Source of the DNA: Bacteroidales bacterium
Lineage (GTDB): Bacteria > Bacteroidota > Bacteroidia > Bacteroidales > UBA932
Assembly (NCBI GenBank): GCA_017617715.1
Contig: JAFZVQ010000019.1
Coordinates: 1-36,158 of the forward strand
Reading direction: 5' to 3'
Length of the DNA: 36,158 nt
The position numbers were made by a program, and so were the translations under genes. The notes below the pieces were generated by a model that did not search any database, was not told the origin of the DNA, and saw nothing but the letters and a program-made list of their open reading frames with translations. Shown piece by piece: positions 16,026 through 24,636 of the stretch (the first letter of the stretch is position 1; every line of letters starts with the position of its first letter).

Positions 16026-18038
16026 TCAGTCGGCGGACAGCACGCGGCAGCGCATGTTGTGGGCCTGGGAGCTGAAGGGTTGGTTGTCGAAGGAGAACTT
16101 GGTCTGTGCCTGGTTCATGAAGTTGCGGCGGAACTTATGGTCCATATCGGTCTTGGTGTCAGAATAGTAGGACCAATAGACCACGCGTCCACCGGTCTGG
16201 CCGCCTCCGACAAGTGCGTACTTGCCGTTACCCAGATAACCTGCAGCAGGGAAGTACATCAGGTGCGAGCTGATGTCCATGTTGTATTTTCCGGCGTAGT
16301 TGCCATTGAGTAGGTGGTCGGTGACTTCATTGTTCAGGGTCTCCTGGTAGGTGTAGGTGGCCGTGATGAAGCAATAGCCCTGCGGGCAGGGGTCGTAGTC
16401 GTTTGTCTTCTCGGTGGCAGTGTTGTTGACATACCAGATATTCTCTCCCTCTTCTCCGGTAGGACCACCCTTGAGGACGACCAGTGTCCAGACAGTTTCG
16501 TTGGCGGAGCCGTACTTGACGCCGGTGCCTTTGTGGTAGGCATAGTTGGGGAACTGCTCCTGTTCGGCAAGCGTGGCTTTTGCGGAACCGCTGTGGGCGA
16601 AACGGTGGCAATAGTTGCTGAATCCGTACATAACTTCCATCCTGTAGTTGTCCCATGCGGCCGTTGAATTCTTCGGAGTCTTCAGGCGCGGGTATGGGAT
16701 GTGGTTGCCGTACTGATAGTATGTACCTATTGTTTCAAGCCACTGCTCCTCAGTCATATTGGTCACCTCGGCCTCGGTCTTGGGGGCCCAGGTGGCGCCG
16801 ACGTTGCGGTCCAGTATGGCCTGGGGCATGTCGGTCTCGTCCATGAGGATGTTCTCAGGCTGGTCGGTGACCCAGATGTGGTAGTTCCATAGCAGGGTGG
16901 CGCCTACGCCGAGCTGGTTCTGGTCCAGGGAGATGACCGCATTGCCTTTTTCGTTGCCGCCGCCATACAGGAATGTGACCTGGTGGGTGTTGGCGTCGTA
17001 GGTGGTGCTGCGGATAAGGGTTTTGGACTCGGACCAGAGCAGACTGGCCATCTTGGCAAGGTCGAAGGTTTCGCCGGAGACGCATTTCTTGGCGGTGAAT
17101 CCGTAGTGCTTGGCCTCGGGTCCGGCGATGACCATGTAGCAGTTGGACTGGCCGGCGACGTCGAGGGGTTCGGGATCGGCGGGGAACAGGGCATCGGTGT
17201 CGATGGGCTTGATCTTGCGCACCTTGTTGCGCTCCACGGTGATGTCGTTGGAGGCGACCAGGGCGGCGGCGGTGCCGTCGGTGAACTCAAGCACAAGTTC
17301 GCTGGTCTCGTAGGTTGCCGGGGGCACTACCACGTAGACGCTTGTCGGGGTTGAGCTCAGGGGGATGCCCCTGCCGTAGACGTTGATGTAGGCATGCTTG
17401 CTCACGCCGCTGGTGGAGACCTTGCTCAGCACGGGATAGGAAAGCACCGGGGAGGCTGCGCTCACGTCGATGGTGGCGTCGCCGGTGAGTGCCGGGGAAG
17501 TGATGTTGTTGGTCTTGAAAGACAGCCTGTTGATGGTCTTCGAGCCGGTGAGCTGGAACTGGATGTATCCGCAGAGGTTCGTGAATTTAATCACTCCGCC
17601 TTCCAGACGGCCGAACATGGGGTTGCCGCCGTCTCCAATAAGCTCACTCCCTTCCTCGGATATCTTCTGGGAAGTGGAGCGGCTCCAAGTGGCGGTGTTG
17701 TCTGTCACGACCAGCTTGCGGGAAGGATAGATTACCCACTGGGTGTTTTCGGGAACTTCGAACGTGGCGACGCCCTTCTCATCGATGTCGGTGATGGCGC
17801 ACTGCCTCTTAACGTTGGTGCCGTCCCATGCGACCAGGGAGTCGGCTTCGCTCCAGTGGAACGATAGGGAACCCTCGTCCAGGGTGGTCTTGGTGAGCTC
17901 ACCGTCGGCGAGGACGGCCTTCACCTTAATCATCTTCACTCCGTCGGGTGCGGCGGGGATTTCAAGGCTTTCTTTGACCTGGCAGGCGGAAAAAACCGCG
18001 GCAAGCGCGAACGCTGCAATGAATAAACTCTTTTTCAT
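16026..18038 (-). CDS. Two-part lipoprotein B: fimbrillin-like N-terminus and FISUMP-like C-terminus
   Basis: A 670-residue predicted lipoprotein (lipobox VFSAC, Cys19) with the same layout as copy A: fimbrillin-like half (IKVKAVLADGE, FHWSEADSLVAWDG, YVVVPPATYE), then QSNCYMV, LLWNYHIWVTDQP, YYQYGNHIPYP, DYDPCPQGY, PAAGYLG, YWSYY and NMRCRVL. The last third is nearly the same as copy A (FRRNFMNQAQT, DNQPFSSQAHNMRC), while the N-terminal half is clearly more diverged. It is the last gene of the operon that encodes the SusCD pair and is preceded by peptide B with a 15-base gap containing GGGAGG. The role is probably surface binding; the ligand is unknown. Confidence 0.8.
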   Translation of the reverse strand: MKKSLFIAAFALAAVFSACQVKESLEIPAAPDGVKMIKVKAVLADGELTKTTLDEGSLSFHWSEADSLVAWDGTNVKRQCAITDIDEKGVATFEVPENTQWVIYPSRKLVVTDNTATWSRSTSQKISEEGSELIGDGGNPMFGRLEGGVIKFTNLCGYIQFQLTGSKTINRLSFKTNNITSPALTGDATIDVSAASPVLSYPVLSKVSTSGVSKHAYINVYGRGIPLSSTPTSVYVVVPPATYETSELVLEFTDGTAAALVASNDITVERNKVRKIKPIDTDALFPADPEPLDVAGQSNCYMVIAGPEAKHYGFTAKKCVSGETFDLAKMASLLWSESKTLIRSTTYDANTHQVTFLYGGGNEKGNAVISLDQNQLGVGATLLWNYHIWVTDQPENILMDETDMPQAILDRNVGATWAPKTEAEVTNMTEEQWLETIGTYYQYGNHIPYPRLKTPKNSTAAWDNYRMEVMYGFSNYCHRFAHSGSAKATLAEQEQFPNYAYHKGTGVKYGSANETVWTLVVLKGGPTGEEGENIWYVNNTATEKTNDYDPCPQGYCFITATYTYQETLNNEVTDHLLNGNYAGKYNMDISSHLMYFPAAGYLGNGKYALVGGGQTGGRVVYWSYYSDTKTDMDHKFRRNFMNQAQTKFSFDNQPFSSQAHNMRCRVLSAD

Positions 18039-18046
18039 CTCTGTTT

Positions 18047-18052
18047 CCTCCC
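18047..18052 (-). promoter_or_regulatory. Shine-Dalgarno-like site of lipoprotein B
   Basis: GGGAGG on the minus strand is 8 bases upstream of the ATG at 18038 and lies in the 15-base gap after peptide B, the same arrangement as in copies A and C. Confidence 0.55.
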
Positions 18053-18053
18053 G

Positions 18054-18182
18054 TTAAAAGTCAATACCTTCAGTGTCGTCAGCGACGATGTCTTCCAACT
18101 GGCTGTCGCACAGCAGTCGTGTGAGCTCCAGCTCCCAGCCGTCGATGTCGGGAGCGGCATACATGATTGTTTTTTTCTTCAT
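18054..18182 (-). CDS. 42-residue peptide B of the peptide-lipoprotein module
   Basis: From the ATG at 18182 this gene encodes 42 residues, starting MKKKTIMYAAPDIDGW and ending DDTEGIDF, with Cys25 followed by Asp-Ser. A longer in-frame start at 18236 would overlap the upstream DUF5689 gene and add a sequence absent from the other two copies, so I use 18182. Length, the Asp-Phe C-terminus, the central Cys-Asp-Ser and the position before a lipoprotein match peptides A and C, but the C-terminal third is divergent (it lacks the GN-x-TE-x-IVY pattern). It starts 10 bases after the DUF5689 gene stop, so it is part of the SusCD operon. Function unknown. Confidence 0.78.
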   Translation of the reverse strand: MKKKTIMYAAPDIDGWELELTRLLCDSQLEDIVADDTEGIDF

Positions 18183-18192
18183 AACGCTATGA

Positions 18193-20640
18193 TTATTTGT
18201 TGTATCGTATTGCAATGTACTCGATGGCGCTGGCATGCGCTCCGTCGCCGGCCGGCTGGTTGATCAGGACGTCGTTGGCGTAGTCGGAGCCGTTGCTGCA
18301 CACGTCGCTGGTGGGCCTCAGGCGCACGTAGACATTCTCATGGCCGAGGATTTCCTGCGGCAGTTCGAAGTCGAGCGTCTTGTATCCCACGATGGACGAA
18401 TACAGGGTGTTGGACCACACGGACACATCCGGAATCGTGTAGTCGGCGATGGTGTGCCACTGCGGGTCGTCCTTGGGATCCATGCTGTCCACCAGCGACC
18501 ACTCCGCTCTCCAGAAACGGGGAGCATACCAGGTCTGCTGGGTGTTGAGCACTGAAATCTGCATGGAAATGTGACTGGTGGTGATGCCGTCCGTGGAGAA
18601 GTTTATCATCCAGGCATGCGGGCGGGAAGTGTCGTAGTCCCACCAGTAGTGCGACGCCCAGCCGGTGAAGCAACCGCCGTAGAGGTTGCTCTTGCCGTAC
18701 ATGGAGCTGGACTGGTTGTTGATGCCGCCGCCGCCCATGGTGGTGCCGACCGCATCAGCGCTGGTGGCGTTGGGCCCGCACCACTCGATGGTGCCGTCGG
18801 GATTGAAGCTCACCAGGTTGAGCAGTGCGGCATGCTCGGTGTCGTAGTGCTCCCTGGCCGGATCTATCACGATGCCGCAGCCGTTTTTGTTGCCCCAGTT
18901 CAGGCCGAACATATAGCTGTCTTTGTTGCCCATGGGGCCGAGATACTCATAGGTGCCTGCGCCCCACATGTGCTGCTTGTAGGTCTGCTGGGTGTACTCC
19001 TTGACCTCGGAGCCGGTGTACTTCCGCTGGTAGGTGTGCGTGAACCAGCCGTTCTCGCCGTAGGTGGGGAGGCAGACCTCGTTGGTCATGTCGGGGAGCC
19101 AGTAGCGGTATTCGGTCAGCAGGGCGGAGAAGCTGTCTTCCACGCTGTCCTTCATCTGTCCCCAGATATCCTCCTTGCACTGGTGGCGTATCTGGTAGCG
19201 GCCTATGTTGCCAAGGGTGACGTCGTCCTCCATTTCAGCAGGGTCGGCGCCTTCCCTCCACTCGAAGCGGGGGAAGCGTTCGTGGACTATCACGCCACTG
19301 ATCTTTCCGGAACCGTATGGCAGGCGGGTGCCGTCGTTGCGGTAGGTGCACACGGTGTTGGTGTACATGTAGATATGGTTGGCATTGATGTCACGCACCA
19401 TCAAAGGGTATTTGGACAGGCGGTGAGCGCCGGTGCCGATAGCATATCCTTCGTTGACGGGGACTATTGAACCCTTACGCACCGGGAACTCCACGTCCTT
19501 GAGGGTGACATAGGTGTACAGGTCGCTGTCGGTCAGTTCGGAGATGTACTTTTCCTTCACAGGCACGGAAGCCTTGTTGCCGGCCACCTGGGACACGACC
19601 ATGTTCTTGGTCACGTTCTTGATGGTCATGCGCTCAGGCTCCTCGCTGAGCACCGCCGTGGCTCCATGCAGCAGTATCTGCACGCGGTCGAACTGGCTGA
19701 ACACGTTGTCGGCGGCATCTGCGAGCACCACCATGACGCCGCTGCTGCCGTCGGGAGCTTCAATGTAGACGGTGCGCTGGCAGCCGGTGTAGTCGATGCT
19801 GGAAGTCGTGATCTGTTCGTTCTCGCCGGAGTTGCCGGAGGAGGGGTCGCTGACCACGATGCCGTCGAGTATTATGTAATCTTCGATGGGCTTGCCGGTG
19901 GCGTAGGTGCCTGCGATGTCGGAGAACTGCGCCGGTACACCGATGCCTTCCTTGGCGTTGCGCTGCACGAGGTTGAGCAGCACGCTCACCTTGTCGCCCC
20001 AGCCGTCGGTGTAGGAAATGTTCACCGTTGCGGTGCGCGGCACCACCTCGTCGGGATTGGCATCGGTCACAATCGAGAGCGCATGGGTGCCGTCTGTGAG
20101 CGGCGTATCGTCGATGGACACGCCGGACACCCATCCGGAAGGTGCTCCTTCAGGATACTCGATGTCGATGTTCATATAGGAGAAGGGCACGTTGGTGGAC
20201 ACGTATTCGGTCACGTTGCCTCCCTTGCCGGGGAGCACAATGGATGTGTTCTCCTTGGTCAGCACGGCTTCGACGGCCCCTTTCTGCTTGATGGACAGGG
20301 TGTCGCGGCGGCTGTCCACGTCGCTGCAGAGCGCTATGCGGCTCATGCGCTTGAACTCTTCGTTCAGGGTGGCGGTGACCTTCAGGGAATCGTCGCCGTT
20401 GCCGTTCATGCGGTCGAGCGACAGCCACGGCGCGTCGTCAAGGGACACAATGCTGTACGGGCCATTCGAGAACACGGCTATCTTCACGGTGCCGCCGTCC
20501 TCGTCGATCACATATTCCTTTTGCGTCGCGCCCAGTTCCACGAAGGCGACAGGGGTCGCGTCGTCGTATTTGCAGGCCGCCAGCAAGAGCAGGGCGGGCA
20601 GCAAGGCCAGGCTTTTAAGTATTATGTTCTTCATATTCAT
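18193..20640 (-). CDS. BACON/DUF5689 surface lipoprotein (copy 2)
   Basis: An 815-residue predicted lipoprotein (lipobox LAAC, Cys23). Residues about 32-122 fit a BACON domain (EYVIDEDGGTVKIAV, WLSLD, TLSIKQKG) and a second BACON-like unit may follow (about 125-228). Residues about 238-470 fit DUF5689 (DYIILDGIVVSDPSSGN, TVYIEAPDGSSGVMVVL, ISELTDSDLYTYVTLKDVEF), a beta domain of Bacteroidota surface proteins. The rest (about 500-815) is Trp/Tyr-rich and looks like a beta-sandwich ligand-binding region; I do not recognise its family. It is a paralog of the upstream gene, two bases away, and holds the place that SusE/SusF-type surface binding proteins have in sugar loci. Ligand unknown. Confidence 0.75.
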   Translation of the reverse strand: MNMKNIILKSLALLPALLLLAACKYDDATPVAFVELGATQKEYVIDEDGGTVKIAVFSNGPYSIVSLDDAPWLSLDRMNGNGDDSLKVTATLNEEFKRMSRIALCSDVDSRRDTLSIKQKGAVEAVLTKENTSIVLPGKGGNVTEYVSTNVPFSYMNIDIEYPEGAPSGWVSGVSIDDTPLTDGTHALSIVTDANPDEVVPRTATVNISYTDGWGDKVSVLLNLVQRNAKEGIGVPAQFSDIAGTYATGKPIEDYIILDGIVVSDPSSGNSGENEQITTSSIDYTGCQRTVYIEAPDGSSGVMVVLADAADNVFSQFDRVQILLHGATAVLSEEPERMTIKNVTKNMVVSQVAGNKASVPVKEKYISELTDSDLYTYVTLKDVEFPVRKGSIVPVNEGYAIGTGAHRLSKYPLMVRDINANHIYMYTNTVCTYRNDGTRLPYGSGKISGVIVHERFPRFEWREGADPAEMEDDVTLGNIGRYQIRHQCKEDIWGQMKDSVEDSFSALLTEYRYWLPDMTNEVCLPTYGENGWFTHTYQRKYTGSEVKEYTQQTYKQHMWGAGTYEYLGPMGNKDSYMFGLNWGNKNGCGIVIDPAREHYDTEHAALLNLVSFNPDGTIEWCGPNATSADAVGTTMGGGGINNQSSSMYGKSNLYGGCFTGWASHYWWDYDTSRPHAWMINFSTDGITTSHISMQISVLNTQQTWYAPRFWRAEWSLVDSMDPKDDPQWHTIADYTIPDVSVWSNTLYSSIVGYKTLDFELPQEILGHENVYVRLRPTSDVCSNGSDYANDVLINQPAGDGAHASAIEYIAIRYNK

Positions 20641-20642
20641 GG

Positions 20643-23117
20643 CTAATTGTATCTAACGGTAATGGTGCCCAGACGTATGCCCGTGGCTTTGTCGGTGAGA
20701 GTGGACTGCTCCAGGCCCAGATTGGTCAGATATGTGGCGGAAGAGGTGGCGGGAGCCTTGTCGGTGACCTTGTCGGCTACCTGCATGCGAAGTATCACCT
20801 TGTCCTTTCCGAAGCACTCGGCAGGCAGCTTGCGCAGGTGGTCTTTGAAGCCCGGGCAGGCGTCCTGGCCTGTGCCGCTCCACCAAACTATCGAACGGTT
20901 CTTGATCATCTCCGCTCCGGGCACAGCCTTGAAGCTGGCTCCGCCGTCGAGGGAGTACAGGAGATTCCAGTGGGCGGGGGAGTCGAGGGTGGTGTTGTTC
21001 ATGATGCCGTGGTTCCACACAATGCCGAACACCAGGTTGGACCCGCTGATTCCGGCCGTGGAGAAACTGATGTCGAAATACTCGCCTTCGTCGGTGCTGA
21101 AATTCCACCACTTGCGGGTGGCGAGCAGGGCGGCGTTAGGCACCAGGCCGGCCTGGCCCTTCTTGTCGTACTCGTGGCTCATCATAGAGTTGAAGTCGGG
21201 GGTGGCGGCGAGGGTGGCATCGTAGAAGTCGAGGGTGCCGGAACCGATTTCCGGCACGACATCGGTCTTGGTGTCGTTCCAGTTCCATTCCACGATGGTC
21301 TTTGAGAAGGCCGGATTCTCGAGCTTGATGTCGTTCCTGGTCATGGGACGAATCTTGTAGCGCCCGAGCTCGCCGTAGCGGACCAGTTCCTCGGCGGTGA
21401 TGATGCCCCTATAGGTGCCGGATCCCTGCGCCACCACTTCGGCGCCGTTGCCGTAGGTGATGCCGCTGCGCCTCCAAGGCACGAGGGAGTTGGTGAGCAT
21501 GTAGATCACGTTGCCGGACTTGTCGCTCATCAGCAGGGGGGCGGTGTCCCAGCGGGGAGAGGTGGTCCCGGAAAGGGGATTCACCGTCTCGTCCTTCAGG
21601 GAATAACCGTCGGTGCAGTTGGTGTAGGAGCCGTCTTTGCACATGATTTCTATATCCTTGAGCGACACCATGGTATAGATATCGCTGTCGGTCAGTTCGG
21701 CCAGGGCTTTGCTCTTGACGGGCACCCCGAACTCATCCGGTCCAGTCACCGTCTCGATGATGCTGGCGGCGGTGAGTCCGTCGAGTGTGAAGCAAAGCGG
21801 ATCGTCCTGGCGCAACAGGGTGAGCCCGTTGATGCTCACGCGGACGCGGCTCCAGCGCTCTGTCACGTTGTCTTCGCGTGTGGCGAAGCGCAGGCGGAAG
21901 CCGAGCTGTCCGTCGGTGCTCTCGATATACGCGGTCTTGTAGTTCTCATCGAAATCGAATGCGAATTGGGCCGTCTGCAGGTTCTGGCACACGTTGGCGC
22001 TGGCGGGGTCGCTGACTATGAAGCCTTCGATGTACTTGTCTTCAGCCAGCGTGCCGGGGACCATGTCGCGGACCTCCTGGAAGGAGACGGCGCCGGGGTA
22101 AGCGGTCTGCGTGACCTTGTATTCGGCGGTCAGCGTGGTGCCTGCGCCGTCGTTGAAGACGGCCCTGGCGGTGCCGGTCCTGGGAGCGCCCGTGTCGTTG
22201 CGGGTCACGGTGAACACCAGGCCGTCGGCGGTCAGGGATACCCTTGGAATCCATTCGTCGGAGCTGTCGCAGGTGATGAACCTGCCGTATGCGACCACGT
22301 TGTTCTCGGTGGCGGGGATGGTGTAAGTGGCGGGGAAGCCGCTGAATTCACCGGCCGTCTCGGAAAGCCTGAGCGCAGGGGCATCAGTGCCTTGGGTGAT
22401 GGACTGTCTGGCGGTGTAGACTGCGCCGTCGGCAGCGCTCACCACCATGGACATCACGGCGTTGCGGGGCGCTCCGGTGGCGTTCTCGGCCACGTCGTAT
22501 GCGATATGGAGCCCGTCTTCGGATTCAATCTTCATGTTGGAAATCCAGGGGATCACGTGGAGCGTGTCGGGAACCGCTTCTCCTGCAATCACTACGCCCT
22601 GGGACACTCCGTCGGAATCGAAGAACTCCACCCGGGGCACTATCATGTCGGTGCTGTACCTGAGCGAGGTGCTGATGGGCGTCTGCACGCCATAGCCGTT
22701 CCGCAGCAAGGTGATTGCCGGGCTCTTGAAGGAGAGGGACACGTTGTCGCCGGACACCAGTCCTTTCTGCACCAGGACTATGGTGTCGCGGAGCTCGCCC
22801 TTAACGAGGAGGAGATTGACGCTTCGGGTCACGCCGTAATTGGCGGCATAGGAGAACTCGATGTCGCTGTTGCCGCTGCCTTCCAGCTTGTTGAGCGAAC
22901 CCCAGTTGATAGTCCTGTCGAAACTTGCCGTCCAGTCTCCGTCGGCCCAGATGAGGATATGCGACGAACCGGAGGTGTTCTCGAATGTCAGCTTGTGCGA
23001 GTTCACGGCAAGCGGAAGGTCCATTTCGAACGGCTTGTCGCAGGACAGCGCGAGGGCGCCCGCGAGGCAGAGGCCGGCAAATATGCGGAATGGAAGTTTA
23101 AAGTCCGTATTTCTCAT
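20643..23117 (-). CDS. BACON/DUF5689 surface lipoprotein (copy 1)
   Basis: An 824-residue predicted lipoprotein (lipobox LALSC, Cys26). Several BACON-like beta repeats fill residues about 35-340 (units ending in TIVLVQKG, ARQSITQG and EYKVTQTA). DUF5689 covers about 345-590 (DKYIEGFIVSDPASAN, TAYIESTDGQLGFRLRF, LAELTDSDIYTMVSLKDIEI). The C-terminal part (about 620-824) is a beta-sandwich-like region ending in TVRYN. It follows SusD with a 20-base overlap of coding sequence, suggesting coupled translation, and is followed two bases later by its paralog. By position it should be a surface substrate-binding protein that works with the SusCD transporter; the substrate is not known. Confidence 0.75.
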   Translation of the reverse strand: MRNTDFKLPFRIFAGLCLAGALALSCDKPFEMDLPLAVNSHKLTFENTSGSSHILIWADGDWTASFDRTINWGSLNKLEGSGNSDIEFSYAANYGVTRSVNLLLVKGELRDTIVLVQKGLVSGDNVSLSFKSPAITLLRNGYGVQTPISTSLRYSTDMIVPRVEFFDSDGVSQGVVIAGEAVPDTLHVIPWISNMKIESEDGLHIAYDVAENATGAPRNAVMSMVVSAADGAVYTARQSITQGTDAPALRLSETAGEFSGFPATYTIPATENNVVAYGRFITCDSSDEWIPRVSLTADGLVFTVTRNDTGAPRTGTARAVFNDGAGTTLTAEYKVTQTAYPGAVSFQEVRDMVPGTLAEDKYIEGFIVSDPASANVCQNLQTAQFAFDFDENYKTAYIESTDGQLGFRLRFATREDNVTERWSRVRVSINGLTLLRQDDPLCFTLDGLTAASIIETVTGPDEFGVPVKSKALAELTDSDIYTMVSLKDIEIMCKDGSYTNCTDGYSLKDETVNPLSGTTSPRWDTAPLLMSDKSGNVIYMLTNSLVPWRRSGITYGNGAEVVAQGSGTYRGIITAEELVRYGELGRYKIRPMTRNDIKLENPAFSKTIVEWNWNDTKTDVVPEIGSGTLDFYDATLAATPDFNSMMSHEYDKKGQAGLVPNAALLATRKWWNFSTDEGEYFDISFSTAGISGSNLVFGIVWNHGIMNNTTLDSPAHWNLLYSLDGGASFKAVPGAEMIKNRSIVWWSGTGQDACPGFKDHLRKLPAECFGKDKVILRMQVADKVTDKAPATSSATYLTNLGLEQSTLTDKATGIRLGTITVRYN

Positions 23118-24624
23118 ATTCCTTATTGTCTAAAGCGTATTTGGATTTGATGACCTCCTGCTCCGGAATCGGATAGAAGCGGTGGCAGGGCTTGATGTAG
23201 TTCAGCAGGGTCTCGTAGTTGTTGTTGCCGAGTGTCTCTTCATACCAGATGCCCCAGCGCACGAGGTCGAACTTGCGCTGGAATTCCCCGAAGAGCTCCC
23301 TTGCGCGCTCGTTGCGGATTTCGCTCTGCAGACGCACGTGGGTGCGGTACACATATTCGGCAAGTCCGGCGCGCACGCGGGTCTTGTTGAGGTACTCGAC
23401 AGCCTTTTCGTCCTGGTCCAGCTCGTTGTAGCATTCCGCCATCATGAGCACGGCGTCGGCGTAACGGAACACCTTGTAGTTGTTGCCGTCGTTGGTCTGG
23501 TACATGTTGGGGCACCAGAACTTGGGACCGCACCAGGGGCGTGAGTTCACGTTCTTGAATTCGTGGCCGTCATAGCTCCAGGCCATGTTGTAGTTCTTGC
23601 GTATGTCCTTGCTCATCTTGGACTGCAGGCCCTGGCAGAAAATGACGTTGGGCCTCATCGACGCCCATGCGGTGGCCTGGCTACCAAGTTCGGACACCTG
23701 GATGCCGTCGTAGTAGTCGGTGCCGGCCGAGCGGGGATAAGGCATGCAGATGGCTGCAACGTTGGATGTATATACCGTACCGCCCTGGGTGTAGGTGTGC
23801 TGGATCTCAAGAATGGACTCCGGCGTGTTCTTGTTGCGGAACATCACGTTCTCGGCGTAGTCGTACTGCGAGAGGTCGCCGTAGATTGACTCAAGGTGTC
23901 CGAGAGCCTCCAGGGCAGTGCTCCACTGCTGGTTCCACATTGCCATCTTGGCGATGAGCATCCAGGCTGCGGATGCGCCAAGGCGGTCTTCCTCGTTGTC
24001 GGAAGTGCGTGTCTGGGAAGCGAGGGGAGCGATGGACTGGAGGTCTTCTATGCATTTGTTACGGGTCTCGACCGCGCTCATGCGGGGCAGCAGGGCAAGA
24101 CGGTCCAGGGTCTCCAGGTCTTCGACGTCGTCGAAATAGAAGGGCACGTCGCCGAAGAAGCAGGTCAGGGTGTAGTAATAGAAGGCGCGCAGCACCTTTG
24201 CTTCGCACAGAAGCCTGATGCGGTCTGCGTTGTTTTCATCTATCTCATGGGTTTGCTTATCCTGGAAAGCACGGGAGCGCTCTATGCCGGAGATTGCAAA
24301 ATTACAGCGCTGTACGCCCTGGTATGCCTGAGTCCAGACGGTCTGGCCGTGGCGGGGCGTGGCCGGGGATATGTCCAGGCGGGCGTCGAGGGTGCCGGAA
24401 GGACAGTAGGCCAGGTCCGTGCAGCACTCGGTCGCGAGCATATAGACATAGGTGTAGTAATTCTTCATCGGAATATAGCAGCTGTTGACCACCGATTCGC
24501 ATTCGGCCTTCGAACGGAAGTAGTTGTCCGGAGTGGAGATGGGTGAGAGGTCTTCCTGCAGGGAACATCCCTGGAAGAGAGCTGCTGCGGCGAGGGCCGC
24601 CATGATAATGTATCTTGTCTTCAT
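23098..24624 (-). CDS. SusD/RagB-like outer-membrane substrate-binding lipoprotein
   Basis: A 508-residue SusD-family lipoprotein that acts as the extracellular lid of the adjacent SusC channel. The signal peptide ends in LFQGC (Cys20). The N-terminal part reads LSPISTPDNYFRSKAECESVVNSCY, typical of the family, followed by helical TPR-like segments (RLLCEAKVLRAFYYYTLTCFFGDVPFY). The C-terminal part has FRYADAVLMMAECYNELDQ, YLNKTRVRAGL, EIRNERARELFGEFQRKFDLVRWG and the closing FYPIPEQEV. Length and motif order are normal. The gene lies 12 bases after susC; its last 20 bases overlap the next lipoprotein gene. Confidence 0.96.
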   Translation of the reverse strand: MKTRYIIMAALAAAALFQGCSLQEDLSPISTPDNYFRSKAECESVVNSCYIPMKNYYTYVYMLATECCTDLAYCPSGTLDARLDISPATPRHGQTVWTQAYQGVQRCNFAISGIERSRAFQDKQTHEIDENNADRIRLLCEAKVLRAFYYYTLTCFFGDVPFYFDDVEDLETLDRLALLPRMSAVETRNKCIEDLQSIAPLASQTRTSDNEEDRLGASAAWMLIAKMAMWNQQWSTALEALGHLESIYGDLSQYDYAENVMFRNKNTPESILEIQHTYTQGGTVYTSNVAAICMPYPRSAGTDYYDGIQVSELGSQATAWASMRPNVIFCQGLQSKMSKDIRKNYNMAWSYDGHEFKNVNSRPWCGPKFWCPNMYQTNDGNNYKVFRYADAVLMMAECYNELDQDEKAVEYLNKTRVRAGLAEYVYRTHVRLQSEIRNERARELFGEFQRKFDLVRWGIWYEETLGNNNYETLLNYIKPCHRFYPIPEQEVIKSKYALDNKEYEKYGL

Positions 24625-24636
24625 GGTCCTTCTGTT

